Below, piece after piece: positions 1-8,685 of a DNA stretch of 51,911 bases. The stretch comes from Modestobacter muralis (GTDB lineage Bacteria > Actinomycetota > Actinomycetes > Mycobacteriales > Geodermatophilaceae). The notes under the pieces were generated by a model, which was not told where the DNA came from, ran no database searches, and worked only from the letters and a program-made list of their open reading frames with translations. The position numbers and the translations under genes are program-made. Location of the stretch: the NCBI RefSeq assembly GCF_010682105.1, contig NZ_JAAGWH010000016.1, positions 1-51,911 on the forward strand, in the 5' to 3' direction. Each line of letters opens with the position of its first letter. Position 1 is the first letter of the stretch.

Positions 1-63
1 CGCCCCGGCCGGGCGCGCCCTGCGGTCGATCATGCCCCGCGGGGCGGTGCCGGGCGCGGTGGG

Positions 64-246
64 TCAGTCCTCCCGCCAGGCGCGGTCGGCGGCGTCCTCC
101 TGCTCGTTCCGCTCGGCGACCTTCTGCAGGGCGTGCTCGGCCTCGGCGCGGGTCTCGTAGGGGCCGAGGCGGTGCCGCTCGGCGCAGCCGTCCCGGGTCT
201 CGACGGTGTGGTGCTTGAGGCAGAAGTACCAGGGCCCGGTGTCCAT
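64..246 (-). CDS. Small conserved hypothetical protein (60 aa), SPOR-like
   Basis: A 60-residue acidic protein. It carries a Tyr/Phe/Cys-containing N-terminal strand (WYFCLKHHTVE), then a segment reading GPYETRAEAEHALQKVAER. That layout, 'received value, then GPY-T-EAE-AL', resembles short actinobacterial proteins with half of a SPOR-like fold. The ATG at 246 is preceded by GAGAGGA at a suitable distance. The reading frame is complete inside the window. It is transcribed divergently from the diguanylate cyclase to its right. I cannot assign a biochemical function. The family resemblance is from memory; the coding call rests on the start, the codon pattern and the compact domain. Confidence 0.7.
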   Translation of the reverse strand: MDTGPWYFCLKHHTVETRDGCAERHRLGPYETRAEAEHALQKVAERNEQEDAADRAWRED

Positions 247-386
247 CGTCGTCCTCTCTCGGGGTGCGCTGTCTGCCCCAGCCTCGCACCGCGGCGACGG
301 AGTCGCCCCAGGTCCGGTCCTGGTCCGCGGAGACGGCGCGCCCGCGGCGGTGTCCCGGACGGGGCTGCTGCGGCATGCTGCACGCC

Positions 387-1559
387 ATGGCAGGGGCGCA
401 CACGCCCGGACGGGGGCACCGGCACGGGGCGTCGCCTGCCCCGGAGGCCGGCGTGCCGCCGGCCGGCCGGGGCCACGACCGGCGGCTGGTCGCCTGGTGC
501 CTGGCTGCGCTGCTGGTGACGGGCTCAGCGCTGGGCTCGGTCAACCTGCTCATCGACGGCGCCCTGCGCGAGGGGGCCAGCCGGCCGGTGTACGTCGGCA
601 CCCTCTGCGTCGGTGTGCTGCTGGCCCTGGCCCTGGCGGTCCGGCAGCGGGTGGGCGAGCGGGCGACGGTGGCGCTGGTGCTGGTCGGCGACGTCTCCTA
701 CGTGGTGCTGGCCTGGGCGACCACCGACCCGCTGCGCTATGCCCCACCGCTAATGCTGCTGTCCACCTGCTTCGTGGCGGCCTGGTTCCTCGGCGCCCGG
801 GGGCTCGCGGTGCACATGACGGCGGTGCTGGTCGCCTGCGCGTTCGTGCTCTGCGACAGCTACCCCTCACTGGGCGCGCTGGTGGTCCCGGTGCTCGCCA
901 GCGCCGGCATGCTCGACGTGGTCACGTTCGGGGTCTTCGTGCTGCGGCGGCGGGTGCAGCGGCTGCTGGCCTCGACCCAGGAGCTGTCCTCGACCGATCC
1001 GCTGACCGGGTTGGCCAACCGCCGGTCACTGGTCGACCAGTCCCCCCGCGTGTGGCGGCAGGCCCGCCGCGACGGCCAGCGGGTCGCCGCGCTGGTGCTC
1101 GACCTGGACCACTTCAAACAGCTCAACGACGACTTCGGGCACGCCGTGGGCGACGAGGTGCTGCGCGGGGTGTCCTGCGCGCTGGCCGCCAGCGTGCGGC
1201 CCCCGGACGTGCTGGCCCGTACCGGCGGCGAGGAGCTCGTCGTGCTGGGGCTGGTCTCCGACCCCGATGAGGCGCGGCGGCTGGCCGAGCGGCTGCGCCG
1301 GGCGGTGGCCGGCACCGGGGCAGGCCAGGACTGGCGGGTCACGGCCTCGATCGGGGTGGCGCTGGCCCACCCGGCCGACGGGGAGGACCCCGTCGACGCG
1401 CTCTGGCGGCTGGTCGACCGCGCCGACGCGGCCATGTACGCCGCCAAGGACGGCGGCCGGGACCAGGTGCAGGTCGCCGGCGGCGACGTCCTGCCGCTGC
1501 CGCGGGCCACCGACGGCGGACGGCGCCGCCCCGACCCGGCCGCAGGAGGCACCGCCTGA
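387..1559 (+). CDS. Membrane-bound diguanylate cyclase (GGDEF family)
   Basis: About 390 residues. The N-terminal half (about residues 32-195) has roughly five to six hydrophobic membrane segments and acts as an uncharacterised sensor. The C-terminal half is a GGDEF domain, which makes cyclic di-GMP from two GTP on the cytoplasmic face. Visible motifs are DPLTGLANRR (about residue 205), DLDHFKQLNDDFGHAVGDEVL, and the active-site loop as GGEEL (about residue 280), a permitted variant of GGDEF. RPPD lies five residues before the loop and matches the RxxD inhibitory I-site, so product inhibition is likely. An ATG at 375 is an alternative start; neither has a clear ribosome-binding site. It is monocistronic, and the next gene starts 46 bp downstream. 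Confidence 0.88.
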   Translation: MAGAHTPGRGHRHGASPAPEAGVPPAGRGHDRRLVAWCLAALLVTGSALGSVNLLIDGALREGASRPVYVGTLCVGVLLALALAVRQRVGERATVALVLVGDVSYVVLAWATTDPLRYAPPLMLLSTCFVAAWFLGARGLAVHMTAVLVACAFVLCDSYPSLGALVVPVLASAGMLDVVTFGVFVLRRRVQRLLASTQELSSTDPLTGLANRRSLVDQSPRVWRQARRDGQRVAALVLDLDHFKQLNDDFGHAVGDEVLRGVSCALAASVRPPDVLARTGGEELVVLGLVSDPDEARRLAERLRRAVAGTGAGQDWRVTASIGVALAHPADGEDPVDALWRLVDRADAAMYAAKDGGRDQVQVAGGDVLPLPRATDGGRRRPDPAAGGTA

Positions 1560-1605
1560 CCTGGCCCGCCCGGCGCCCCGACGTCCGCTCTGCTTTCCTG
1601 CCTGC

Positions 1606-2943
1606 ATGACCGCGACCACCGGCCACCCCGTCCTGGGAGCCGTCAGCCCCGACCCGACGCGCACGGTGCCGCTCCCGCTGCGCGAGCAGGCCGACGTGCG
1701 CGACCGCTGGCTGACCCAGCGGCTCCTGGACCTGCTGCCCGGCCTCATGGACCACGCCGGCATCGACCTGTGGGTCGTGCTCGGCCGGGAGTACAACGAG
1801 GACCCGGTGCTCGCCACCCTGCTGCCGGCGACCTGGCTGTCGGCCCGGCGGCGGACGATCCTGCTGTTCCACCGCAGCGACGACGGGGTGACCGCGGCCG
1901 CCGTCTCCCGCTACCCGGTGGGGCAGTTCCAGCCCGCGTGGGAGGCCGACGAGCAGCCCGGGCTGTCCGCCGCGGAGTCGCAGTGGGCCGCCGTCCGCCG
2001 GTTCGTCGACCAGGCCTCCCCGGCCCGGATCGGCGTCGACGTCTCCGCCGACTTCGCGCACGCCGACGGCCTCTCCCACACCGAGCACGGGCTGCTCATG
2101 GCCGCGCTCGGCCCGCACGCCGACCGGGTGGTGTCGGCCGAGGCGCTGGCCGTCGGCTGGCTGGAGACCCGGCTGCCGGAGGAGATCGCCGCGCTGCACG
2201 CGATGAACCGGCTCGTGCACGAGGTGATCGACGAGGCCTTCTCCCCCGCGGTCGTCACCGTCGGGCAGACCACCGCGCTGGACGTCGCCTGGTGGATCCG
2301 GCAGCGCTTCGCCGACCTCGGGGTCGACCCGTGGTTCCAGCCGACCGTCGACCTGCAGCGGGCGGGCAGCCCGCTGGTCGACGCCCAGGGCACGGCCCTG
2401 CCGGGGGTGCCCTACGACGCCGTCATCTGCCCCGGCGACCTGGTCCACTGCGACGTCGGCCTGTCCAGCCTGGGGCTCATGACCGACACCCAGCGCAACG
2501 CCTACGTGCTGGCGCCCGGGGAGACCGCGCCGCCCGCCGGGCTGGTCGCCGCCCACGCCGTCGGCAACCGGATGCAGGACCTCACCACCGGGGTGCTGCG
2601 GCCGGGGCGCACCGGCGACGAGGTGCTCGCCGCCGCCCGGGCCGCCGCGGCCGAGGCCGGCATCGACGGCGACGTCTACTCCCACCCCGTCGGCGTGCAC
2701 GGCCACGGCGCGGGCCCCGCGATCGGCATGTGGGACGCCCAGGACGGCGTCCCCGGTGCCGGCTCGGTGCCGGTGCACCCGGACACCGTCTGGGCCCTGG
2801 AGCTGTGCGTGCGGGTGCCGGTGCCGGAGTGGGGCGGCCAGCTGGTGCGGATGGGCCTGGAGCAGGGCATCGCGCTCACCGCCGACGGCGTGGGTTACCT
2901 CGACCGCCGGCAGACCGAGCTGATCGTCATCCCCGGTCGCTGA
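1606..2943 (+). CDS. M24 family metallopeptidase (Xaa-Pro aminopeptidase-like)
   Basis: 445 residues from an ATG at 1606. The N-terminal half is a creatinase/prolidase-type domain, including the segment WVVLGREYNEDPVLATLLP. The C-terminal half is the pita-bread M24 catalytic domain. Candidate metal ligands are HCDVGLS, LMTDTQRNAYV, GVHGHGAGP, ALELCV and LEQGIAL, that is Asp, Asp, His, Glu, Glu in the expected order, so it should be an active dimetal peptidase cleaving X-Pro peptides. Substrate is unknown. Its 3' end overlaps by 17 bp the 3' end of the convergent potassium channel gene. The longer upstream open frame is a shadow of the GGDEF gene. Confidence 0.85.
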   Translation: MTATTGHPVLGAVSPDPTRTVPLPLREQADVRDRWLTQRLLDLLPGLMDHAGIDLWVVLGREYNEDPVLATLLPATWLSARRRTILLFHRSDDGVTAAAVSRYPVGQFQPAWEADEQPGLSAAESQWAAVRRFVDQASPARIGVDVSADFAHADGLSHTEHGLLMAALGPHADRVVSAEALAVGWLETRLPEEIAALHAMNRLVHEVIDEAFSPAVVTVGQTTALDVAWWIRQRFADLGVDPWFQPTVDLQRAGSPLVDAQGTALPGVPYDAVICPGDLVHCDVGLSSLGLMTDTQRNAYVLAPGETAPPAGLVAAHAVGNRMQDLTTGVLRPGRTGDEVLAAARAAAAEAGIDGDVYSHPVGVHGHGAGPAIGMWDAQDGVPGAGSVPVHPDTVWALELCVRVPVPEWGGQLVRMGLEQGIALTADGVGYLDRRQTELIVIPGR

Positions 2944-3718
2944 GCCCGGCCCGGCCCTCCCCTGCCAGCTCGGCCCGCAGCCGGCGGACCTCCTCGGTCA
3001 GCGTGCGCAGCTCGGCCCGCAGCGCCTCGTCGGCCGCGGCGTCGGCGGCGTCGTCCTCCGCCCGGGCGGCCATGTCCTCGGTCCTCGCGGCATCGGCCAC
3101 CCGGCCGACGAACCAGGAGGCGACGGCTGCGGTGACGGTCCCGAGCAGGGCGATCCCGGCGACCATCAGCATCCCGGCGACCAGCCGCCCCTCCGCGGTG
3201 ACCGGGTACCGGTCCCCGTAGCCGACGGTGGTGATGGTCGTGAACGCCCACCACAGCGCGTCGCCGAAGGTGGTGATCGTCGCGTCCGGGTCGCCCCGTT
3301 CGGCGTCCAGCTCGGCGAGGGAGGCCATGAAGACGACCAGCGACGCGGTGAGGGTGACGTAGGCGGCGACCCGGCCGTGCAGCGAGGTCGTCAGCCGCCG
3401 GTCGATCACCCGGGCGACCCGGACCAGGCTGAGGATGCGCAGGGGCCGCAGCAGTGGGAGGACGACGGCGAGCCCGTCGATCCAGTTGCGGCGGACGAAC
3501 TGCCAGCGGTGCTCGGCCAACGCCAGCCGGAACACGTAGTCGGCGAGGAACACCGGCCAGGCGATGACCGTGACCACGTGCAGCGTCGTGAGCAGCCAGC
3601 CGGGCAGGTCCGGTCGCAGCACGCCCCAGGCGTAGGCGGCCACGAAGAGGACCGCCAGCCCGATCAGCGGCCACTGGCTGGCCTCTTCGTAGCGGCGGCG
3701 CAGGTCGTCCTTGGTCAC
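2927..3718 (-). CDS. Potassium channel family protein (voltage-gated type)
   Basis: 263 residues with six hydrophobic segments and a C-terminal cytoplasmic region. The selectivity filter TTVGYGD (within TTITTVGYGDRYP, about residue 160) is intact, so it should conduct K+. An arginine-spaced segment (RPLRILSLVRVARVIDRR) before the pore resembles an S4 voltage sensor, suggesting a 6-TM Kv-like subunit working as a tetramer. The C-terminus (about residues 205-260) is charged and alanine-rich with heptad character, probably a coiled coil for assembly. It is convergent with the M24 peptidase (17-bp overlap) and 18 bp downstream of the ChaB-like gene on the same strand. Confidence 0.9.
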   Translation of the reverse strand: MTKDDLRRRYEEASQWPLIGLAVLFVAAYAWGVLRPDLPGWLLTTLHVVTVIAWPVFLADYVFRLALAEHRWQFVRRNWIDGLAVVLPLLRPLRILSLVRVARVIDRRLTTSLHGRVAAYVTLTASLVVFMASLAELDAERGDPDATITTFGDALWWAFTTITTVGYGDRYPVTAEGRLVAGMLMVAGIALLGTVTAAVASWFVGRVADAARTEDMAARAEDDAADAAADEALRAELRTLTEEVRRLRAELAGEGRAGLSDRG

Positions 3719-3736
3719 CCCGTCAGTGTCGCGGGC

Positions 3737-4168
3737 CTACGGGCGGCGGGCCTCGGCGGTGGCCCTGTCGTTCGCCGCCTGCAGCGCGTCGGCCAGCTCG
3801 TCCTTGCTCATGGTCGACCGGCCATCGATGCCGGCGTCCTTGGCCAGGTCGTAGAGGTGGGCCTTGGAGGCGTTGGCGTCCACCCCGCCCTTGGTGTCGT
3901 AGGAGGTGTCGGCACCGCCCTTCGCCGACTGCTCGTCACTGGGCCCCCGGGCGCCGTCGGGCTTGGGCTGCCAGTGGTCGCCCACCTTCTCGTGGGTGTG
4001 CTTGACCGCGCCCCAGGCGACCCGGGCGGCCCGCTGCTCGTCGCCGTAGGACTCCAGCGCCGAGTCGTGCGCCTTGGCGAACGTGCGCTGAGCCAAGGCG
4101 TCAGAACGCTGCAGGGTGCTCGGCAGCTCCTCGGGCACCGCGTCTCCGTCCTTCGTCGTCTTCGGCAC
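3737..4168 (-). CDS. ChaB family protein with C-terminal Rho-N/SAP-like domain
   Basis: 143 residues. Residues 13-70 match the ChaB fold: ELPSTLQRSDALAQRTFAKAHDSALESY followed by RAARVAWGAVKHTHEKVGDHW. After a Gly/Asp-rich linker the C-terminus (SKAHLYDLAKDAGIDGRSTMSKDELADALQAA) looks like the small helical Rho-N/SAP-like module often attached to actinobacterial ChaB proteins. ChaB was named as a regulator of the ChaA cation antiporter, but in actinobacteria its role is not established; no chaA is present here. Lies directly upstream of the potassium channel gene, so co-transcription is plausible. Confidence 0.82.
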   Translation of the reverse strand: MPKTTKDGDAVPEELPSTLQRSDALAQRTFAKAHDSALESYGDEQRAARVAWGAVKHTHEKVGDHWQPKPDGARGPSDEQSAKGGADTSYDTKGGVDANASKAHLYDLAKDAGIDGRSTMSKDELADALQAANDRATAEARRP

Positions 4169-4966
4169 GACGGCTCCTCTCGGGTCGGCACCCGGGATAC
4201 CCCGCAGCCGGAGGGGTCACTCCCCTGCGGCTGCGGGGTGCGCGGTCAGCCGCGCTCGGCGGCTGGCCGAGGCGCCAGCCCTGCGCGCGCAGTTCGGGGA
4301 TCATCCGGTCGACGGCCTCGACGGTGCCCAGGCGGTCACCACCCCCGTCGTGCATCAGGGCCACCGACTCCGGGGTGATCCGCGCCCGGGTGCGCTCGGA
4401 CAGCACGTCGGGGTCCTGGTCGGCCCAGTCCTCGGTCACCCAGGCCAGCCCAGCGGCTGCATGCCCAGCTCGGCGGCGACCGCGGCGCCCTGCCTCCAGG
4501 CACCGTAGGGCGCCCGGAAGTACGGGATCTGCTCCTTCGGCACGATCGAGTGGATGAGGTCGCTGGTGGCCTGCGGGTCGGCCCGGACCTGCTCCGGCGT
4601 CCACGTCGACAGGTCGGCGTGGGTCATCGTGTGGTTGCACAGGGTGTGGCCCTCGGCGGCGATCCGGCGCACCAGGTCCGGGTACTGGCGGACGTGGTCT
4701 GCCCACAGGCAGAAGGTCGCCTCCACGTGGTGCTCGCGCAGGACGTCGAGCAGCGCCGGGGTCTTCACCGGGTCCGGGCCGTCGTCGAAGGTGAGGGCCA
4801 CGACCCGGCCCTGCTGCTGGGTCGTGGTGACGACCTGGTCGTCGACGGTGCCGGGACCCACCCCGCCGTTGCCGGCATGGGCGGGGCCGGCGGCCAGCAG
4901 GACGGCGAGGACGCCGACCGCGACGGGGGCGACCCGGCGGCGGATGCGTGCGCGGGGAGTGGTCAT
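4101..4966 (-). pseudogene. Polysaccharide deacetylase (NodB-like), frameshifted
   Basis: Starts at ATG 4966 with GAGGTC upstream. An N-terminal signal peptide (RRRVAPVAVGVLAVLLAAG then AHA) indicates export. NodB motifs are TFDDGP (motif 1, Asp-Asp), HTMTH (motif 2, zinc histidines) and RAPYG (motif 3). The first frame stops at 4436 just after MQPLGW. The remaining motifs, WVTEDWADQD and LMHDGGGDRLGTVEAVDRMI, continue in another minus frame. One missing G near 4445-4450 would restore one protein. Reading on in that frame gives a stop at 4101, overlapping the ChaB gene start, so the true C-terminus is uncertain. Either a real inactivation inside motif 4 or an assembly indel in a G-rich run. 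Confidence 0.75.
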
Positions 4967-5219
4967 CGTCGACCTCAGGAGGGTGGGCGCCCGCGTGCGG
5001 GCGCCGGTTGACCGGGGCCTCTGACCGAGCACCCGGGAACCTGTCGAGCCGGCCGAGCACAGCCGGCCACGCGCCAAGAACTTCCGGAACGTGACCCGCA
5101 ACATGTGAAGCGGACACAACGGACGTCGAGCCGACACCCAGCGGGGTGAGCAGGACGGCACGACCGGCTCCCCCGGACCACCCCGGCCCGTAGGGTTGGG
5201 GACCGGACCAGGAGGAACA
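4967..5219. promoter_or_regulatory. Divergent intergenic region, deacetylase / LacI regulator
   Basis: This 253-bp region separates the divergent starts of the deacetylase and the LacI-type regulator. It is locally less GC-rich around 5080-5125, where CTTCCGGAAC contains the palindrome TTCCGGAA. LacI proteins often act on their own divergent intergenic region, so operators are expected here, but no canonical LacI operator is clear. TAGGGT at 5191-5196 is a possible -10 element for the regulator gene. Confidence 0.4.
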
Positions 5220-6239
5220 GTGACCGAGACCCGAACGCAGAACGTGACCATCGCGGCGATCGCCGCGGAGGCGGGTGTCTCGGTGCCGACGGTCTCGCGC
5301 GTCCTCAACGGCCGGTCCGACGTCGCCCCGCACACCCGCGAGCGGGTGGAGCAGCTGCTGCGCCACCACGGCTACCGCCGCCGGGGCGGGCGACCCACCA
5401 CGTCGGCCCGGCTGATCGACCTGGTCTTCAACGACCTGGACAGCCCCTGGGCGGTGGAGATCATCCGGGGCGTCGAGGGCGCCGCGCACGCCGAGGGCGT
5501 CGGCACGGTGGTCACCGCCATCCACCGCCGCGCCAGTGACACCCGCTCGTGGCTGGACAACCTGGCCGGCCGGGCCAGTGACGGCGCCATCCTGGTCAGC
5601 AGCCAGCTGGACCCCGCGCTGGGCGCGGAGCTGCAGCGGCTGCACGTGCCCGCGGTGATGATCGACCCCGCCGGGGTGCCGGCCCTCGACGTCCCGACCA
5701 TCGGCGCCACCAACTGGTCCGGCGGCCTCAGCGCGACCGAGCACCTCATCGGCCTGGGCCACCGCCGGATCGGCGTCGTCGCCGGGACGCCGACCCTGCT
5801 GTGCAGCCGGCCCCGGCTCGACGGCCACCGCGCGGCGCTGGAGTCCGCGGGCCTGACGCTGGACCCGGAGCTGGTCGTCGTCGGCGACTTCAGCCACGAG
5901 TCCGGCTTCCAGGCGGCCACCACGATGCTGGCGCTGGAGGACCGCCCGACGGCGATCGTCGCGGCCAACGACCAGATGGCCTTCGGCGTCTACGAGGCGG
6001 CGCGGCGCCGCGGGCTGCGCGTGCCCGAGGAGCTCAGCGTGGTCGGCTTCGACGACCTGCCGGGTGCGGAGTGGTCGTCGCCGCCGCTGACTACGGTGCA
6101 CCAGCCGCTGTCGGAGATGGGGGCGCTGGGCGCCCGCACGGTGCTGCGGCTGGTGCGCGGCGAGGCGCTGGACGTGCCGCGCCTGGAGCTGGCCACCCGG
6201 CTCGTGGTCCGGGAGAGCACGGCCCCGCCCTCGCGCTGA
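5220..6239 (+). CDS. LacI family transcriptional regulator
   Basis: 339 residues from the GTG at 5220, preceded by AGGAGG (5210-5215), which decides this start over the upstream in-frame GTG at 5196. The N-terminal HTH is textbook LacI: TIAAIAAEAGVSVPTVSRVLNGRSDVAPHTRERV, with the hinge helix following. The rest is a periplasmic-binding-protein-like sugar-sensing domain, ending in the usual ELSVVGFDDLPGAEWSSPPLTTVHQP segment. It should bind DNA as a dimer and respond to a sugar. No sugar transporter or glycosidase operon is adjacent, so the target is unknown; the divergent deacetylase is the nearest candidate. Confidence 0.92.
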   Translation: MTETRTQNVTIAAIAAEAGVSVPTVSRVLNGRSDVAPHTRERVEQLLRHHGYRRRGGRPTTSARLIDLVFNDLDSPWAVEIIRGVEGAAHAEGVGTVVTAIHRRASDTRSWLDNLAGRASDGAILVSSQLDPALGAELQRLHVPAVMIDPAGVPALDVPTIGATNWSGGLSATEHLIGLGHRRIGVVAGTPTLLCSRPRLDGHRAALESAGLTLDPELVVVGDFSHESGFQAATTMLALEDRPTAIVAANDQMAFGVYEAARRRGLRVPEELSVVGFDDLPGAEWSSPPLTTVHQPLSEMGALGARTVLRLVRGEALDVPRLELATRLVVRESTAPPSR

Positions 6240-6249
6240 GCGACCCGGC

Positions 6250-6480
6250 TCAGGGCAGGTCGGCGGTCTCCGCGGACTGCCGGTGGCCCCCGTTGGCGTC
6301 GTCGGCGTCGGGGTGGATCGTGCGCTCCTCGGACTCGGCGAGGATCAGCTCGGCCTGCTTCTCCGGGTCGACGCTGCCACCGACCGACCGCTCCTCCGGG
6401 TAGAGCTCGGCCCGGGTCTCGATGTTGTGCTGGGTGACGTTGGCGTGCGCCTCGGGCGACGGTTCCTTCATGTCGGGCAT
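6250..6480 (-). CDS. Small hydrophilic hypothetical protein (76 aa)
   Basis: 76 residues, starting MPDMKEPSPEAHANVTQHNI and rich in Glu, Asp and His. No membrane segment or signal peptide. The open frame extends further upstream, but the extension is repeat-like Arg/Gly/Pro sequence translated from the GC-rich repeat, so the ATG at 6480 is the better start. The acidic, disordered-looking composition resembles small stress-associated proteins of actinobacteria, but I do not recognise a family. Convergent with the LacI gene, 10 bp apart. Confidence 0.6.
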   Translation of the reverse strand: MPDMKEPSPEAHANVTQHNIETRAELYPEERSVGGSVDPEKQAELILAESEERTIHPDADDANGGHRQSAETADLP

Positions 6481-6575
6481 GCCGACTCCCCTACCCACCT
6501 CCCCCGCCCCGACACCGGCTCCCGCAGCAACGCCCCTCGATGGGGCGCTGCTGCGGGCACGTGAGGCGCTGGAAC

Positions 6576-6688
6576 GGCCCCCTCGCAGGGTCCCGCCGCG
6601 AGCTTGCTCGTGGTGGGGGCGAGGGTCAGGCCCCCCTTCAGGGCCCCGCCCCGAGCTTGCGAGGGGTGGGGGGAAGGGGGGTCCTTCT
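6576..6688. repeat. Two tandem copies of a GC-rich intergenic repeat
   Basis: Copy 1 (about 6576-6627) and copy 2 (about 6629-6688) share the layout GGCCCCC..., CAGGG(T/C)CCCGCC(G/C)CGAGCTTGC, then GGTGGGGG, ending in copy 2 with GGGGTCCTTC. A third copy lies at about 35053-35110. The outer ends are inverted repeats (GGCCCCCCTTC with GAAGGGGGGTCC), so each unit can form a hairpin. Copy 2 directly abuts the stop codon of the minus-strand DUF2795 gene, consistent with a terminator-like role. Confidence 0.8.
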
Positions 6689-6944
6689 AGAAGCGGTGCG
6701 ACTCCGTGCTGATGCCGAGGGCCTCGGCGACCTCCTGCACGTTGGTGAACTGCGAGTGCGCCGGCAGCCGGTTCAGGTCGGCCAGCACGCGGTCGGAGGC
6801 GTGGGACTCCTGCGCCTTGGCGACCAGGGCGTCCTTGTCGGCCGGCCACACCTCCTTGCCCAGTGCCTCGGCGATGGCGGCCCGGTGCTCGACGTCGGCC
6901 GGGGTGGTGCCGGGAGAGGTGGCGGCCTGGTGGGGGTCGGTCAT
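6687..6944 (-). CDS. DUF2795 domain-containing protein
   Basis: 85 residues. The N-terminal part (ADVEHRAAIAEALGKEVWPADKDALVAKAQESHASDRVLADLNRLPAHSQFTNVQEVAEALG, about residues 16-78) has the helix-turn pattern and the L-x-x-LP-x-x-x-(Q/E)-(F/Y)-x-(N/S)-V-x-E-V sequence typical of DUF2795. Function is not known for this family, which is common and small in actinobacteria. The TAG stop is followed directly by a copy of the GC-rich repeat. It is 58 bp downstream of the baeRF2 gene and on the same strand. Confidence 0.85.
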   Translation of the reverse strand: MTDPHQAATSPGTTPADVEHRAAIAEALGKEVWPADKDALVAKAQESHASDRVLADLNRLPAHSQFTNVQEVAEALGISTESHRF

Positions 6945-7002
6945 GGTGGTGCTCCGTTCTCATCGTCCGGCCGCGGCGCGGCCGAGGGGTCTGTGGTGGG
7001 GG

Positions 7003-8130
7003 TCAGCTGGGGGTGGAGTCGTCCGTGTAGCGCAGGACGGCGGCCACCGGGATGTCACCGGGCATGGCCGACCGCGGGACGACGACGACCGCGGCGCTGC
7101 TGCCGACCGCGGCCCGCAGCATCCCGAGCTCGGCGGGCACGTGGTGGGCGTCGGTGACGCCGAGGGCGGCGACGTCCTCGGCGGAGACGCCCAGCTCCAG
7201 CGGTCCGGGGCCGGCGTGGAGCTGCCCGTCGTCGACCCGGTCGGCCAGCACGAGGGTCTCGACCTGGGCCTTGCGGAGCGCCTCGACGACCAGCGCGGTG
7301 CCGGTGACGGCGAGGCCGTGCGCGGAGGCCGCCTCGATCTGCTCCAGGACACGGGTGGCCTCGGCGGCCTCGTTCTCCGCGACGAGCTCGGTGGCCCGCC
7401 CGGTGATGACCTCGCGGTCGGCGCCGGCGGCACGGCCGCCCCCGTCCATGCTGACCAGGACCGCCGACACCTCCTGGCTGGCCTTGCCGGCGATCAGCTG
7501 GCGGGCGCGGACGTCACCGGCGAGCAGGACGAAGCGGGAGTGGTCGCGGGTGACGACGTCGTGCACGGCGGCGGCCACCTTGCCGGCGTTCTCCTCCCAC
7601 TGGTTCTCCGCGGTGTGCATGTAGGTGTTGTGCGCCCACCCACCGACCTGGACCTTGCGCATGTGGAAGGTGTCGCCGTCGACCTGCTCGGTCTCCACGT
7701 GCTGCCCGGTGCCGCTGGCCACCAGGACGTCGGCACCCACGCGGTCGGCGATGACGATCACGTGCGGGACGCGGCCGGCGAGCTGGCGCAGCACCGGCAG
7801 CAGCGCGGGGTCGGGCGACCAGGTGGCGACCGGGTCGCGCGGGGAGTCGGCCAGGGCCTCGTCGAGGACCACCGAGCCGTCGGCGGCCACGATGAGGGCA
7901 CGGCCCCGCAGGGTGGCGATCTGACCACCGTCGTTGGCCTGCAGGAGCTGGCTGCGCACGGCGTCGACCACCGGCCCGGGCGCGCCCTGGGTGGCGAGCT
8001 CCTCGGTGATCGCACGGACCTTGAGCTCGAGCTCGGTGTCGGCGGTCTCGGTGTTGTGGGTGACGTCGGCGCAGACCGTGGCGTAGGGGCCGGGTGCGCT
8101 GAAGACGGCGTCCAGGAAGGTCACGTCCAT
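7003..8130 (-). CDS. baeRF2 / Rv2629-like protein (eRF1-Vms1 fold)
   Basis: 375 residues from ATG 8130 (GAGGAGC upstream), essentially the length of mycobacterial Rv2629. The pattern fits: an N-terminal domain beginning MDVTFLDAVFSAPGPYATVCAD, a middle domain with GGWAHNTYMHTAENQWEENAGKVAAAV, and a C-terminal eL30-like domain ending AAVGSSAAVVVVPRS...AAVLRYTDDS. The family is related to archaeo-eukaryotic release factor domains and Vms1/Ankzf1 peptidyl-tRNA hydrolases, so a role in ribosome rescue or hypoxia/stress translation has been suggested; the exact reaction is not settled. Upstream longer open frame is antisense to the 111-aa gene and was rejected. Confidence 0.85.
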   Translation of the reverse strand: MDVTFLDAVFSAPGPYATVCADVTHNTETADTELELKVRAITEELATQGAPGPVVDAVRSQLLQANDGGQIATLRGRALIVAADGSVVLDEALADSPRDPVATWSPDPALLPVLRQLAGRVPHVIVIADRVGADVLVASGTGQHVETEQVDGDTFHMRKVQVGGWAHNTYMHTAENQWEENAGKVAAAVHDVVTRDHSRFVLLAGDVRARQLIAGKASQEVSAVLVSMDGGGRAAGADREVITGRATELVAENEAAEATRVLEQIEAASAHGLAVTGTALVVEALRKAQVETLVLADRVDDGQLHAGPGPLELGVSAEDVAALGVTDAHHVPAELGMLRAAVGSSAAVVVVPRSAMPGDIPVAAVLRYTDDSTPS

Positions 8131-8337
8131 GGGACGGGGAGCTCCTCGGGTCGTTCGGCGGGGCCGGTTGCTGGGCCCCGACGGTGCTCCGGACGGCCTA
8201 CCCACCACCCCTGTCCTCACACCCCGTGTGCCAGCACGCCGGTCCGGGTAGCGGGTGGGCCCCTGCCTCCCGTCGTGCACACCCAGGCGGACCGGGCGGG
8301 GGGCCGACACGTCCGCCGCGACCCCGAAGGAGCCCGG

Positions 8338-8673
8338 ATGCCCGAGCACCACACGCTCCCGTTGCCCGACTACGACCACCTGCCCGTCGGGAGCCTCACC
8401 TCCCGCATCCGCACCCTGGACGCCGACGGTCTGCAGACCCTGCTGACCTACGAGCAGGCGCACGCCAACCGGGTGCAGGTCATCTCGGCGATGAACCACC
8501 GGCTGGCCGACCTGCGGGCCGGCTCGCAGCCCTCCGGTGGCGACCCGGCCGCCGCGCAGCCCGAGCACGCCCCCGCGCCGGCGGGTGGCTCCGGGGTTTC
8601 CGAGGCGACGTCCGGTCCGCCGGTCAACCCGCCCTCGCACGGCGACCCGACCAACCCCGCCCAGCCGCGCTGA
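8338..8673 (+). CDS. Conserved hypothetical protein with short helical N-terminal domain (111 aa)
   Basis: 111 residues from ATG 8338. Residues 6-62 form a compact domain (LPLPDYDHLPVGSLTSRIRTLDADGLQTLLTYEQAHANRVQVI...) of a type repeated in actinobacterial proteins of unknown role (I believe DUF8129, not checked). The C-terminal 45 residues are Pro/Gly/Ser-rich and disordered. The helix 'sL-sRIR-Ld-d-L--LL-YE-ah--R' is the diagnostic part. Divergent from the baeRF2 gene and convergent with the Tad locus. Confidence 0.65.
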   Translation: MPEHHTLPLPDYDHLPVGSLTSRIRTLDADGLQTLLTYEQAHANRVQVISAMNHRLADLRAGSQPSGGDPAAAQPEHAPAPAGGSGVSEATSGPPVNPPSHGDPTNPAQPR

Positions 8674-8685
8674 GCCGGTGACCGG

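Noticed and set aside
4101-6101. A 666-residue open frame on the minus strand
   Set aside because: Most of it is antisense to the LacI gene; only its end carries the second half of the frameshifted deacetylase.
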